Notes: generated by a model from the sequence alone, not told the origin. A stretch of 61,239 bases of DNA from Eggerthellaceae bacterium (GCA_017434045.1 JAFRGA010000007.1:1-61239); one strand, 5' to 3'. Positions 16,475-25,480 are shown, numbered from the stretch's first letter. Numbers and translations are program-made.

Positions 16475-18715
16475 GTGAAGGAAGCACCGTCTGGCACCGA
16501 CAATACCGCGAAACTGCAGCCGTATCTATCGCCCTTGGCGGTCTGGGCGCTGTCCGTAGGGTCTGCCATTGGCTGGGGATCCCTTGTCGTTACCGGCAAG
16601 ACGTACCTCTCCCAGGCAGGACCGCTTGGGTCGATCTTGGGCCTGTTAATCGGGTTTGCCATGATGCTGATGGTGGCCAACCACTATCACTTCCTGGCCA
16701 ACCGTTATCCTGGCACGGGCGGTTTGTACAACTACGTGAAAACCATCTTCGGTTACGACCGCGCCTTCTTGGCAGCTTGGTTCATGTTCTTGGTTTACAT
16801 CGCCATCTTCTGGGCAAACGCCACGAGCATTCCGCTGTTCGCACGGTATTTCCTGCAAGGGCTATTCAAGTTCGGTTACCTCTACACAGTATTCGGCTAC
16901 GAGGTTTATCTGGGAGAAGCCCTGGTGACACTGCTCGTCATCGGCCTCGTCGCGCTTTTGTGCATAAAGAGCAAGAAGGCCACGGCCCGCAGCATGGAGG
17001 TGCTGGCGCTGCTCTTCACCGTTGGGATAACGCTTTGCTTCGTCGTCGCCATGTTGGGCCATGGTAGCACCGGTATGACGATGGAGCCGGCCTTCGTTCC
17101 CGACAAGGACGCGTTCCAACAGGTCGTCCGCATCGCGTTCCTCTCTCCCTGGGCTTTCATCGGCTTCGAGAGCGTGTCCCATTCTGCCGCAGAATACCGG
17201 TTCAAGCACTCCAACATGTTCCGCGTTCTCGCCGTCTCCCTCATCGTTACCACGGCTCTTTACATCTTCGTTCTCTTGCTGAGCGTCTCTGCTTACCCGG
17301 AGGGTTGTTCTAGCTGGCTGGACTACATCAGCCGACTGGACGAGTTCGACGGAATCGCGGGGCTGCCCGCCTTCTACGCTGCCCACTACTATCTTGGGGA
17401 CGCCGGCGTCTATATCCTCATGGCCTCCCTCTTGTCGCTTGTGCTCACCAGCCTCATCGGCATGCTGCGCACCGTCAGCCGCCTGTGCTATTCCGTGGCG
17501 CAAGACGGCATCCTCCCCAAGCGCTTCTCCCATCTCAGCAACAAGCAAATCCCGGTCAACGCCATCCTCTTGGCGGTTGTCGTCTCCCTGCCCATCCCGT
17601 TTTTGGGAAGGACGACCATCGGTTGGATAGTGGACACCACCACGATCGGCGCCGTCATCCTGTACGGCTTCGCTTCCATTGCCGTCTTCAGGGTTTCGGG
17701 GCAAGAAGGCTGCAAGAAGGACCGTATCCTCAGCGGCATCTGCATACTCATCATGTTCGTTTTCATGGGGTTCCTGTTGTTCCCCGGTGTGTTTTCCGAC
17801 AACACCATCGAAACGGAAACCTACGCCCTCATGATTATCTGGTTGATTCTCGGCCTGGTTTTCTTCAACAGGGTTATCCAGAAAGACCATGCCAGGACAT
17901 TTGGCAAGGCGATCATCGTATGGATCGCCCTACTCGCCTTCATCATCGTCATGTCGATGACCTTGGCAGAGCGAACAAACGAAGCTGGGGAAAACGCCGT
18001 CATAGAAGAAATACACCACTACTTCGATGGCACGGCAGATAGCGAAACGCTCGCGATGGGAGAGGACGAGTTCCTCGAGATACAGAGCAAGCGGCTCCAC
18101 GATGCCGACAGTACCAGCATGCTGGTCATCATGGGGCTTTTCGGGGTATCTCTCGCCGTCATGCTCGTGAATTACCGCTCGATGCAGAAGTGGGAGAAGA
18201 AGGCCCTTGAGGAACGTGACGAAGCTCACACCATCGCCCTCACCGACCCCCTGACCGGCGTCAAGAGCAGACATGCTTTCCTCCTGAAACAGACGGAAGC
18301 CGACGCGGCCATCGAAAAGGGGATAGCAGGGGAGTTCGCCGTTGTCGTCTGCGACGTGAACGGCCTAAAGGCGATCAACGACACCCTTGGCCACAAAGCT
18401 GGTGATGAGTACATTTTGAAAGCAAGCAGGATGGTCTGCGAAATCTTCCAGCACAGCCCTGTGTACAGGGTTGGGGGCGACGAGTTCGTGGCTGTCCTCA
18501 AGGGGCATGACTACCTCGTCCGCAAGGAGCTCGTGCAGCAACTTCATGATCGCTCTGTAGAGAACATCGGCGCTAAGAGCGTCGTCGTCGCGGGTGGCCT
18601 CTCCGATTACAAACGCGGGGAGGATGCCAACTTCCACGATGTATTGGAACGCGCCGATGCCCTCATGTACGAAGAAAAACAACTGCTGAAGAGCATGGGG
18701 GCAATCACGAGATAA
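16475..18715 (+). CDS. APC-family amino-acid permease fused to a GGDEF diguanylate cyclase
   Basis: 746 aa. Residues about 15-490 are a 12-helix APC transporter (GSAIGWGSLVVTGKTYLSQA, RYPGTGGLYNYVKTIFGYDR). A ~50-residue polar segment, one more membrane helix (LVIMGLFGVSLAVMLVNY) and a short charged linker follow. A GGDEF domain spans about 585-740: DPLTGVKSRHAF, CDVNGLKAINDTLGHKAGDE and an intact RVGGDEF. No RxxD inhibitory site precedes GGDEF, so product feedback is not expected. The GTG at 16475 has AAGGGGGCC upstream, and TATAAT sits at about 16420. The fusion suggests a transporter that reports substrate flux as cyclic di-GMP. Confidence 0.88.
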   Translation: MKEAPSGTDNTAKLQPYLSPLAVWALSVGSAIGWGSLVVTGKTYLSQAGPLGSILGLLIGFAMMLMVANHYHFLANRYPGTGGLYNYVKTIFGYDRAFLAAWFMFLVYIAIFWANATSIPLFARYFLQGLFKFGYLYTVFGYEVYLGEALVTLLVIGLVALLCIKSKKATARSMEVLALLFTVGITLCFVVAMLGHGSTGMTMEPAFVPDKDAFQQVVRIAFLSPWAFIGFESVSHSAAEYRFKHSNMFRVLAVSLIVTTALYIFVLLLSVSAYPEGCSSWLDYISRLDEFDGIAGLPAFYAAHYYLGDAGVYILMASLLSLVLTSLIGMLRTVSRLCYSVAQDGILPKRFSHLSNKQIPVNAILLAVVVSLPIPFLGRTTIGWIVDTTTIGAVILYGFASIAVFRVSGQEGCKKDRILSGICILIMFVFMGFLLFPGVFSDNTIETETYALMIIWLILGLVFFNRVIQKDHARTFGKAIIVWIALLAFIIVMSMTLAERTNEAGENAVIEEIHHYFDGTADSETLAMGEDEFLEIQSKRLHDADSTSMLVIMGLFGVSLAVMLVNYRSMQKWEKKALEERDEAHTIALTDPLTGVKSRHAFLLKQTEADAAIEKGIAGEFAVVVCDVNGLKAINDTLGHKAGDEYILKASRMVCEIFQHSPVYRVGGDEFVAVLKGHDYLVRKELVQQLHDRSVENIGAKSVVVAGGLSDYKRGEDANFHDVLERADALMYEEKQLLKSMGAITR

Positions 18716-18755
18716 GACGCCTCGGCAAACCGTGTGACACAACCTTACTTATTCC

Positions 18756-18834
18756 AAAGCTACGAGGACAAGCTGAAACACGTTATCAACTGGGGTTTTG
18801 CGAGACATGCAGATCTCTGTGAACTGTAAGGAAA
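18756..18834. repeat. Degenerate ~78-bp repeat, copy 1 (other copy at 27640-27716)
   Basis: Both copies share AAAGCT, then AACTGGGGTTTT, CGACATGCAG or GAGACATGCAG, and CTCTGTGAAC at matching spacing, at roughly 70 percent identity. In this copy the + strand reads YEDKLKHVINWGFARHADLC then a stop; in the other copy that frame is broken. Probably debris of the 3' end of a gene copied twice. Confidence 0.5.
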
Positions 18835-18936
18835 AAAGCCTTCGGAGTACCAAGACATGGACATGGGATATCGAACATCCGTCTATAGTGATGCCTATGA
18901 AACGAGGCGTCGACGGCTGGAAGGCCGGGGGAGAAG

Positions 18937-19359
18937 ATGAAGGCTATGGGTTGCAGCAATGGTCTGAGCGGTGCGCATATGGCGTGCGGCAATGCAGACC
19001 GCGCCGACGGCGCTCCCAGCCTTTCTGCCCCGAGCGCCGGCCCGGTCTACCTCGAGGGGAGGCTCGTGCTCTCGCTGTCGTTCAAAGGGGAGCCCGATGG
19101 CGTGGAGTTGCCGGGGGAAACGGGCGGCTTCTTGGAACGCTATCGGCTGTGGGACGACCTCGCAGGGGAGTGGCATAACGACGATTTGGAGGTGCTGCGG
19201 TTCGAGCGGGTGGACATCGTCGTGCGCAAAGGCCTCGAGCCCTCCGTCCTGTGGGGGGGCGCAGTGGACACGAAGGCGCGCGTCATCCCCGTTCCCGACC
19301 TGGACGGGGAGGGAATGGATGCCAATCGGGGGTGTGACCTGCGATGGAGGCGCGTCTAG
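18937..19359 (+). CDS. Hypothetical protein
   Basis: A 140-aa soluble acidic protein with an ATG preceded by GGGGGAGAAG. Beta-rich core (GPVYLEGRLVLSLSFKGE, DLEVLRFERVDIVVRKGLE) and a C-terminal CDLRWRRV. No family recognised. Codon use and GC resemble the neighbours, and no shadow on the other strand is better. It converges on the WYL regulator gene, 24 bp away. Confidence 0.5.
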   Translation: MKAMGCSNGLSGAHMACGNADRADGAPSLSAPSAGPVYLEGRLVLSLSFKGEPDGVELPGETGGFLERYRLWDDLAGEWHNDDLEVLRFERVDIVVRKGLEPSVLWGGAVDTKARVIPVPDLDGEGMDANRGCDLRWRRV

Positions 19360-19383
19360 GGAGGCGGCGGATCTGGAGGCGCT

Positions 19384-20367
19384 CTAGGCCTGCTCTGCCA
19401 GGCCCTGAAGCCAGGAGCGGTACTCCTCCTTGAGCGCCTTGGGTCCGGCAATCGTTACCGACCCGTCCATGCCTGCGACCCACCCGAAGAAAAGCGCGCT
19501 CTTGCGCACGGTGACGGAGACCTCGGCGCCGCCGTCCTCGAGGGGCTTGACCGGCACGGAGGTGCCGAAGCGGTCGGCTATGATGTCCATGGCGTCGGGG
19601 GCGACGCGCAGCCTCGCGTGGGTCGGCTCGCCGTCATACATGCCGAAGGCTTGGTGGGCGAAGTCCTCGAAGCCGTAGTTCGCGATCCGCTCGTTGCGGG
19701 TGGCCTTCTCGTCGGCCACCTGCAGAAGCCTCATGCGGTCGATGCGGAAGCGCACGAAGTCGTCGCGGTTGTCGGACCAGGCGACGAGGTAGTAGTAGCC
19801 GTTGGCGAACACGACGTGGACCGGCGTCTCCAGGTAGAGCTTGCCGTCGTGCTGCGCCTTTGGCCTCATGCTCGCGTCGTACTTGTAGTAGAGGAACGCG
19901 ACTTTGCGCTTCCTGCGCATGGCCTCGTGGATCGCGTCGACGTTGTGGAAGACCGAGTCCGACTGGCTCTTCACGCGCCCGTCCACGTGGACGCGGCCCT
20001 TGAGCGCCTCGCGCTCGTGGACGCTCGCGAGCGCCGAGAGCTTCTTCACCAGGCGCGCGGCCGTCCTCTGGGTGAGGAAGCGGCACGAGCGCACCGCGTC
20101 GACGAGCAGGGTGAGCTCGGCGAGGTCGAGGCCGGCCTTCTCCATCGTGTACTCGACGGGCGCGCGCTGGATGGTGGCTATGGAGCACCCGAACTCGCGC
20201 AGGGTGTCGAGGTCGCGGTAGATGCTCTTGCGCTCGGCCGATATGCCGAGCCCCTCGAGCCTCTGCAGGATCTGGGCCATGGACAGGCCGTGCTCGGCGT
20301 CGGTTTCCTCGTCGAGCATTCTGTACAGGTAGAGGAGCTTGAGCTTCTGTTTCCCGTTGGTCGCCAT
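19384..20367 (-). CDS. WYL-domain transcriptional regulator
   Basis: 327 aa. The N-terminal HTH_11-type winged helix (KLKLLYLYRMLDEETDAEHG; GISAERKSIYRDLDTLREFG) is followed by a WYL domain (RRKRKVAFLYYKYDASMRPK; ANGYYYLVAWSDNRDDFVRF, where YYLVAW aligns with the WYL signature) and a WCX C-terminal domain (VTVRKSALFFGWVAGMDG). The ATG at 20367 follows GGGAGATT and is where homology begins. WYL regulators often respond to nucleotide ligands or DNA damage. The inverted repeat at 20483 in its upstream region is a candidate own operator. Confidence 0.88.
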   Translation of the reverse strand: MATNGKQKLKLLYLYRMLDEETDAEHGLSMAQILQRLEGLGISAERKSIYRDLDTLREFGCSIATIQRAPVEYTMEKAGLDLAELTLLVDAVRSCRFLTQRTAARLVKKLSALASVHEREALKGRVHVDGRVKSQSDSVFHNVDAIHEAMRRKRKVAFLYYKYDASMRPKAQHDGKLYLETPVHVVFANGYYYLVAWSDNRDDFVRFRIDRMRLLQVADEKATRNERIANYGFEDFAHQAFGMYDGEPTHARLRVAPDAMDIIADRFGTSVPVKPLEDGGAEVSVTVRKSALFFGWVAGMDGSVTIAGPKALKEEYRSWLQGLAEQA

Positions 20368-20482
20368 GGTAATCTCCCGTCCCGCGCCCTTGGCGGCGCG
20401 AATCGCGTTGGAACGCGGCTGGGAGGGGATCCCGCTTTCGGCCGCGTCATGCACCATCTACTGTAGCACAAAGAGATCTGCT

Positions 20483-20500
20483 TGTCCCGTTTTATGGACA
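20483..20500. promoter_or_regulatory. TGTCC-N8-GGACA inverted-repeat motif, copy 2
   Basis: TGTCCCGTTTTATGGACA, 116 bp upstream of the WYL gene start. Shared with the HIRAN upstream region (10283) and a diverged site at 27729. Candidate operator; alternatively a flank copied together with the HIRAN fragment next to it. Confidence 0.45.
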
Positions 20501-20552
20501 TGGTGCACTACGGACATGCGGGCACCTTCGAGCAAGCTGCCTTCTGCGCATG
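20494..20552 (+). pseudogene. Short HIRAN-gene fragment
   Basis: Reads ATGGACATGGTGCACTACGG and onward, i.e. MVHYGHAGTFE, matching AVMAHYGHAGVFE of the HIRAN protein at about 10574-10610, then stops. A recombination scar linking the motif at 20483 to a HIRAN-coding piece. Confidence 0.5.
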
Positions 20553-20591
20553 AAAAAACGGCTCCGGCATGGACCGGGGCCGATAGGCAGG

Positions 20592-20903
20592 ATGAATGGC
20601 TTCCCCTTGAATAGTTTTCAAGCAAGTACTTGTACTACGCGTAGATGCTGCCTGACTCCCGAGCAGAGGGAGAAGGTGGAGGCCTGCAACACGGCCGAGG
20701 AGCTCGTGGGACTTGCCATGAAGGCAGGCTATAAGCTTTCCGACGAGGAGCTTGACTCTATCGCAGGTGGCGGTTGGAACAACAACAACGGCCGACTCTG
20801 TCCCTATTGCGGCAAACACGTCGATTACGTGAGCGGCCAGCGTATGCCGAAGTACTGCCCGCATTGCGGAGGCCAGATAGTATTCTCGCGGGACGATGCC
20901 TAA
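20592..20903 (+). CDS. Nif11-like leader fused to a small zinc ribbon
   Basis: About 103 aa. The middle matches a Nif11-like leader (EKVEACNTAEELVGLAMKAG; YKLSDEELDSIAGGGW). After the double glycine comes a compact zinc ribbon (CPYCGKH, 18 residues, CPHCGGQ). The N-terminal ~28 residues do not look like the family, so the start may be wrong or a frameshift may have replaced it. The ATG at 20592 has only GGCAGG directly before it. The four zinc-ribbon cysteines make this unlike a normal lantibiotic core. Confidence 0.6.
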   Translation: MNGFPLNSFQASTCTTRRCCLTPEQREKVEACNTAEELVGLAMKAGYKLSDEELDSIAGGGWNNNNGRLCPYCGKHVDYVSGQRMPKYCPHCGGQIVFSRDDA

Positions 20904-20963
20904 ACATACTGGGCTGATCAAACACTCGAAGCTCATTCGGTAATCCCCAGTCGTCAGGGCGCT

Positions 20964-21155
20964 CTACGCGGGGTCGTCGATTTGCACACGGTCGTCCATG
21001 CGGGCCTCAGCTTCGCGCTCCTTGGCGCGGAGCGCCTCCTGGTAGCCCTTCAGCGGGTCGAAGGGGATGAAGATTTTCGCGCGCTGCGAAAGCGGCATGC
21101 GCGGACGGGGTAGCACAGGCGGTTCGGCGTCGCGCATCGTGAATCTGTCCTCCAT
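20964..21155 (-). CDS. Small protein partnered with Y-family DNA polymerase (YolD-like position)
   Basis: 63 aa (DRFTMRDAEPPVLPRPRMPL; KIFIPFDPLKGYQEALRAKE). It overlaps the end of the polymerase gene, so the two are co-translated. In Firmicutes a YolD-like protein occupies this place; FIPFDPLKGYQEAL is the conserved core of the equivalent Coriobacteriia protein. An in-frame GTG at 21164 is an alternative start. Role unknown; presumably accessory to translesion synthesis. Confidence 0.7.
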   Translation of the reverse strand: MEDRFTMRDAEPPVLPRPRMPLSQRAKIFIPFDPLKGYQEALRAKEREAEARMDDRVQIDDPA

Positions 21156-21156
21156 T

Positions 21157-22461
21157 TCACTCACCGCTTTTGTGTCCTCCCAGCTGGCGGTTGCGGTCGC
21201 GCTGCGTTGCCTGCGGCATGAGGTCGATGCCTTTCAGCAGCGCGTTCTTACCGAACTTGCGCTTCACGTCGAGGATGACCTCCTGGCGGCTGCGCTCTTC
21301 GGCCGCCTCCTCGGGCTCGTCGAAGAGCGTGAGCTGGGCGTTTCCCTCGTCGGAGAGCCCGTTGAAGTTGAGCATTATGTTGTGCACGGTGCGCCTGCGA
21401 TCGACGAGCTCCTCGAACAGGCTGACGACCGCTTTCACGATGGCGTCGCGCGAGTTTGTCGGTGAGGGGAAGCGCGCCGTGCCGTTCGCGTCCGGCGTGT
21501 AGTTGCGGCGGTCGGCGGGGTCGTACTGTCCGGAGCGCGTCGTCTCCCTGCCGTAGCGCACCAGCAGCGTTACCGAGTCGGCCGTGCAGCGCTTGGCCAC
21601 GAGGTCGAGCGCGGAGGCGTCGGCCATCTCCTTGGCCACGAGCAGCGCGTCGTCGTACACGTAGTCGCAACCGAGCACCTGGGCGTTCGTGATGGAGCGG
21701 CTCTTCGGCTCGTAGGCCTTGATATCGGCGATGGTCACCGGTTCGTAGCCCCATGCGTGGTCGATCAGGATTTCCGCATCGATGCCAAACTCGTCGTAGA
21801 GCCGCTCGGGGCGTGGGTAGAGCGCGAGTTCGCCCATCGTGCGGATGCCGAGTTCGTGAAGCCGCCGCGCGGTGCCGCGCCCGATGCGCCAGAAGTCGGT
21901 GAGCGGCTCGTGGTTCCAGAGCTGCTCGCGGAACGAGTCGGCATCGAGCTCCCCGAAGAAGTCCGGCGAGTGTTTGGCCGTGATGTCGAGTGCGAGCTTG
22001 GCCAGGTACAGGTTCGGCCCGATTCCGCAAGTTGCGGGGATGCCCACCTCGTCGAGGACGTCCTGCCGTATGCGCTCGCCAAGCTCCCGCGCCGTGCAGC
22101 CGTAGAGCGGGAGGTATCCGGTTACGTCCATGAACGCCTCGTCGATCGAGTACACGTGGATGTCGTCCTTGCTGAAGTAGCGCAGGTAGATGGCATAGAC
22201 GTTCGCCGAGTACTCGACGTACTTGGCCATGCGCGGCGGTGCCATGATGTAGTCGAAGGACTCGGGTATTTCGAAAACGCGGGCGCGCCCCGATACGCCG
22301 CGCGCCTTCAGCGACGGCGAAACGGCTAGGCAAATCGTCTTGCTCGTGCGTTCAGGATCGGCTACGACGAGGTTCGTCGTCATGGGGTCGAGCCTGCGCT
22401 CGACGCATTCCACCGATGCGTAGAACGACTTCAGGTCTATGCACAAGTACTGTCGGCCCAT
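21157..22461 (-). CDS. Y-family DNA polymerase (UmuC/DinB-type, translesion)
   Basis: 434 aa. Catalytic palm motifs CIDLKSFYASVECVERRLDP and YSIDEAFMDVTGY carry the metal-binding acidic residues. The helix-hairpin-helix region is FWRIGRGTARRLHELGIRTM, then a little-finger domain, and a C-terminal LTLFDEP resembling a beta-clamp binding peptide. ATG 22461 lies where homology starts; GGAAGGAAGGA is 15-20 bases upstream. Followed by an overlapping 63-aa partner gene. Expected to be SOS-controlled, but I found no clear LexA box. Confidence 0.9.
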   Translation of the reverse strand: MGRQYLCIDLKSFYASVECVERRLDPMTTNLVVADPERTSKTICLAVSPSLKARGVSGRARVFEIPESFDYIMAPPRMAKYVEYSANVYAIYLRYFSKDDIHVYSIDEAFMDVTGYLPLYGCTARELGERIRQDVLDEVGIPATCGIGPNLYLAKLALDITAKHSPDFFGELDADSFREQLWNHEPLTDFWRIGRGTARRLHELGIRTMGELALYPRPERLYDEFGIDAEILIDHAWGYEPVTIADIKAYEPKSRSITNAQVLGCDYVYDDALLVAKEMADASALDLVAKRCTADSVTLLVRYGRETTRSGQYDPADRRNYTPDANGTARFPSPTNSRDAIVKAVVSLFEELVDRRRTVHNIMLNFNGLSDEGNAQLTLFDEPEEAAEERSRQEVILDVKRKFGKNALLKGIDLMPQATQRDRNRQLGGHKSGE

Positions 22462-22602
22462 CTGCGTGCGCGATCCTTCCTTCCCATGTGGAATCCTAAC
22501 ATGCAAGGGCCACGCACAGCCCGCAAACTGCCGGGGAAGAAACCCGCTGCATTCGCGAAGGAACGCCGCCAGGCGGGAATCCTGCGTCTGGTCGCGTCGG
22601 AA

Positions 22603-22673
22603 TGTGGAAAAGGGTCAGACCCTTTTCCACATCGTGCGATTAAGGGGGCACAAGGGAGTATCCCCTTTGCCCC
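22603..22673. repeat. Two intergenic palindromes upstream of the Y-family polymerase gene
   Basis: 22603-22631 has perfect 14-bp arms (TGTGGAAAAGGGTC and its complement) around one A. 22645-22673 is a family-A copy (GGGGCACAAGGGAGTATCCC and on). They lie between two divergently oriented transcription units. Confidence 0.75.
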
Positions 22674-22743
22674 GCCGCACGAGGCTCTATACGAGCGCTG
22701 GCGCACGTATTGCAGTAGGGAGAGGCTATGCTGCGGGTATGGC

Positions 22744-23157
22744 TTAAAACAGCTCTCTTAGCTTTGAGAAGAAGCCGCCGGTTTCCTGCTCGCCGGTCGC
22801 TCGCTTGACCCTGTTCGCGTCGCCCTCTAAGTCGCACGAGGCGCCGTCGAGCAACACGACCCTAATTGTGTTCGCATCTCCGAGCACGTCGAGATTGCCG
22901 ACGTGCTGTGCTTCGGCCGAGTTCTCCAAGGTCCAGATCTTGTTAGCGTCACCCTTGACCGTCAGCTTTCCGTGTACCGCGAAAACCTGGGTGGACTGGG
23001 CATCTCCCTTCAACAGGGCGTCTTTGAGTTCGCCTGTTCCCGGGTCGTAATCGATGAGGAAGCTCGCCTGGCAATAGGGGCATTGGAACCTGCCCAGCGC
23101 AATCTCGTCAAGCTGGTTCGAGCCGCAGCTGCTACATGTCAATTTCTCGATGTGCAT
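22744..23157 (-). CDS. Zinc-ribbon protein with beta-solenoid-like GDAN repeats
   Basis: 137 aa. The zinc ribbon is LTCSSCGSNQ and FQCPYCQAS. The second half holds three repeats built on G-DAN (TVKGDANKIWTL, DVLGDANTIRVV, DLEGDANRVKR), resembling DUF3060-type right-handed beta-helix repeats. No signal peptide; cytoplasmic. GGGAGGAAAC precedes the ATG. Function unknown. Confidence 0.75.
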   Translation of the reverse strand: MHIEKLTCSSCGSNQLDEIALGRFQCPYCQASFLIDYDPGTGELKDALLKGDAQSTQVFAVHGKLTVKGDANKIWTLENSAEAQHVGNLDVLGDANTIRVVLLDGASCDLEGDANRVKRATGEQETGGFFSKLRELF

Positions 23158-23318
23158 AGTTTCCTCCCGCCTTCCAACATGGCGCTTGCACGACAAATCA
23201 AGGATATTGCTCTCAATTGAGGATTGCCGCTTCAACGCAGGCCCGAGAGCATCTTACCAAAGGATCGGTTCATTTTGCAGTACGCCTAAGCAGGGAAAGA
23301 AAACAAGGGCGGTCACAT

Positions 23319-24407
23319 TTACTCTTCCACCCCGCGGGGTAGGGCGCCTTTGCGGGCTCCGCGACCATACGTCGCCGCCGCGTTCATGAAGGCGATCATG
23401 TTGTCCAACGACGTATTCACCGGCGTCGTGCAGCCTGGGCAGAGCGTGAAGCCCTTCGGGTTGTCCGCCGCCTGCAGGATGCAATCGCGCACCGAGGCGG
23501 CAATCTCATCGTGCGTGCCGTTGCGTAGAACGTCGACAGGGGGGACGTTGCCGGAAATGGCGATGCGGTCGCCGAAACGCTCCTTCAGGTCCCTCAGGCT
23601 CTCGCGGTCGTCCACCCAGAATCCGCTGATGCCGGAATCGACGACCTCTTGCCACCTATCGCTTGTGTGGCCGCAGATATGCAAGGGGACACCGCCTTGG
23701 AACGCAGACATGCGCTCGACGCATTCGCGTAGGTACGGGACGAAGAATTCGTTGAACTGCTTTTTCGACAGCAGATCTTTGGAAGCGATGGGCTCGGATA
23801 GCGAGAACCCGAACCCGAACAGGTCGTGGAAATCCTTACAGCAGGCGATGACGCATTCGGTCGTATAGCGCAGCAGGCGATGCGCTCCCTCGGGATCCTT
23901 CCGCGTGGCTTTCAGGAAGCGTTCGGTGCCGTACAGGTTCGTCGCCGTCGTAAGCGGGCCGGCGAGCCCGCTGCCGAGGTTGCGTACCTCGCCGTACTTG
24001 TCGGCTAGACGCTTGAACGCCTCCACGACGATGGGGAAGCGCCCGTCCTTGTGGATGTCGACGATGTCGAGCGAGTCGACGTCGTCCAGCGAATCCAGCC
24101 CCGGCACGTCGACATACGACACGCTTTCGCGCGGGTATACCATCACGGAGCCCAGCGCCTCAGGAAGCGTGCGCAAACCCAGGCCCATACCCAGGTTGTC
24201 GGCACCCGTGTTGTCGGCTAGAAACGACTCGATTTCCACCATCACATCGGCCGAGAAATAGTAATCGCAGATGGGGATGTTCAGCATCTCCAAGCAACCG
24301 GTCTCGCCGGCACTCAGCGTCGTGGGTATGCGGTCGACCTCCTCGCCCCGGGCGTAGGCCGTCAGGCGTTCTTTGGGGGTCATCTCGAGTTTTGCAAGTT
24401 CAAGCAC
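23319..24407 (-). CDS. Uroporphyrinogen decarboxylase-family protein (MtaA/CmuA-type methyltransferase-like)
   Basis: About 362 aa, URO-D barrel. The zinc-site motif HICGHTS and a later CPGCTTPVN give the His-x-Cys...Cys arrangement of methylcobamide:thiol methyltransferases (MtaA, MtbA, CmuA) rather than of true HemE. Start uncertain: GTG 24407 has AAAGG upstream, ATG 24383 (MTPKERL) is where homology begins and TTG 24422 is also open. It follows metNIQ by about 100 bp on the same strand, hinting at methyl transfer from an imported methyl donor, but no corrinoid protein is adjacent. Confidence 0.8.
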   Translation of the reverse strand: MLELAKLEMTPKERLTAYARGEEVDRIPTTLSAGETGCLEMLNIPICDYYFSADVMVEIESFLADNTGADNLGMGLGLRTLPEALGSVMVYPRESVSYVDVPGLDSLDDVDSLDIVDIHKDGRFPIVVEAFKRLADKYGEVRNLGSGLAGPLTTATNLYGTERFLKATRKDPEGAHRLLRYTTECVIACCKDFHDLFGFGFSLSEPIASKDLLSKKQFNEFFVPYLRECVERMSAFQGGVPLHICGHTSDRWQEVVDSGISGFWVDDRESLRDLKERFGDRIAISGNVPPVDVLRNGTHDEIAASVRDCILQAADNPKGFTLCPGCTTPVNTSLDNMIAFMNAAATYGRGARKGALPRGVEE

Positions 24408-24514
24408 GGCAAGGCCTTTCAATTCACCCCGTCAATCGAAACGTGCTCCCAGCGCGCAACGCAGGGAGCACGTCTTAACATGGTCAGAAAACGAATTCTG
24501 AGAGCGCCTCAGCG

Positions 24515-25480
24515 CTACTTCCACATGGGCAGCATCGTGCCCTGTTTCTCCTCTTCGAAGTACTTGGCGAGGTCGTCGCACTGCACGCCCTTAGCGATAT
24601 CCTTGATCCATTGGGCATCCTTGTCCTCGGGACGAACGACGAAGCCGACTGCGTACTTCTCCTCGTCGTCGGATTTCGCGATGTAGGACTTGGCGTCCAT
24701 GCCTGCGTTGGCCATATGGGCGGCGGCCAGGCAAATGGCATCGAGGTCGTTGATGGATTGCGGGAGAACCTGCATCTCGCCCTCGATGAATTCGAACTTG
24801 TGCGGGTTCAGGTCTTCTGTGATCTCCACGATGCTCACAGCGGCTGTATCGGCGGACGCGGGCAACTGGATGAGGCCCTCCTTCGCCAACAGGCGAAGGC
24901 CGCGGTCCTGGTTTGTCGCATCGTTGCACATACCGAACTTGGCGCCATCGGGGATGTCGGCCACGGCCTTGTGCTTGGTGGAATACATGCCGAACAGCGG
25001 GGCAGCTGTCTTGGGCTGCACCATGACGAGGTCGGTGCCGTTCTGCTCGTTGTAAGCCTGCATATAGGGCTCGTGCTGATACCAGTTGCAGTCGATGCTA
25101 CCCTCTGCAAGAGCCACGTCGGGCTGTACGGAGTCGTCGAACACCTGCGCCTCGACATCGTAGCCAAGAGCCTTGAGCTCGTCCTCGACGACGTTGAACT
25201 GGTCGATGCCGTCAGAGCGAACGCCGATGACGACCTTGGTCTTTTCCGCTGCAGCGCTGGCCGCCGCGCTCGCGGCAGACGAGCTTGCTGCAGCTGCGCT
25301 CGAAGCAGACGCGCTCGCGGCAGACGAGCTCGCTGCAGATGCGCTTGCGGACCCGCTTGACGCGCTCGAAGCCGCAGAGCTGGATGCCGAACCGCCACAA
25401 GCGGTCAGGGCAGCGCCTGCAACCGCTGCGCCCGCAGCGGTGACCGAAAGCTTGAGAAAGCTTCTGCGTGTGATATCCAT
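24515..25480 (-). CDS. metQ: MetQ/NlpA-type methionine-binding lipoprotein
   Basis: 321 aa. A twin-arginine-like signal (RRSFLKLSVTAAGAAVAG) ends in the lipobox LTAC. A roughly 50-residue Ser/Ala tract follows as a flexible stalk. The NlpA fold starts at KVVIGVRSDGIDQFNVVEDE, with IDCNWYQHEPYMQAYN and SIVEITEDLNPHKFEFIEGE as hallmark segments of MetQ proteins. Gram-positive-style lipid-anchored receptor for the MetNI importer encoded directly upstream. Confidence 0.9.
   Translation of the reverse strand: MDITRRSFLKLSVTAAGAAVAGAALTACGGSASSSAASSASSGSASASAASSSAASASASSAAAASSSAASAAASAAAEKTKVVIGVRSDGIDQFNVVEDELKALGYDVEAQVFDDSVQPDVALAEGSIDCNWYQHEPYMQAYNEQNGTDLVMVQPKTAAPLFGMYSTKHKAVADIPDGAKFGMCNDATNQDRGLRLLAKEGLIQLPASADTAAVSIVEITEDLNPHKFEFIEGEMQVLPQSINDLDAICLAAAHMANAGMDAKSYIAKSDDEEKYAVGFVVRPEDKDAQWIKDIAKGVQCDDLAKYFEEEKQGTMLPMWK

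Noticed and set aside
21157..22560. LexA box upstream of the Y-family polymerase
   Set aside because: No convincing CGAAC-N-GTTCG-type site was found; the nearby palindromes belong to the dispersed repeat families.
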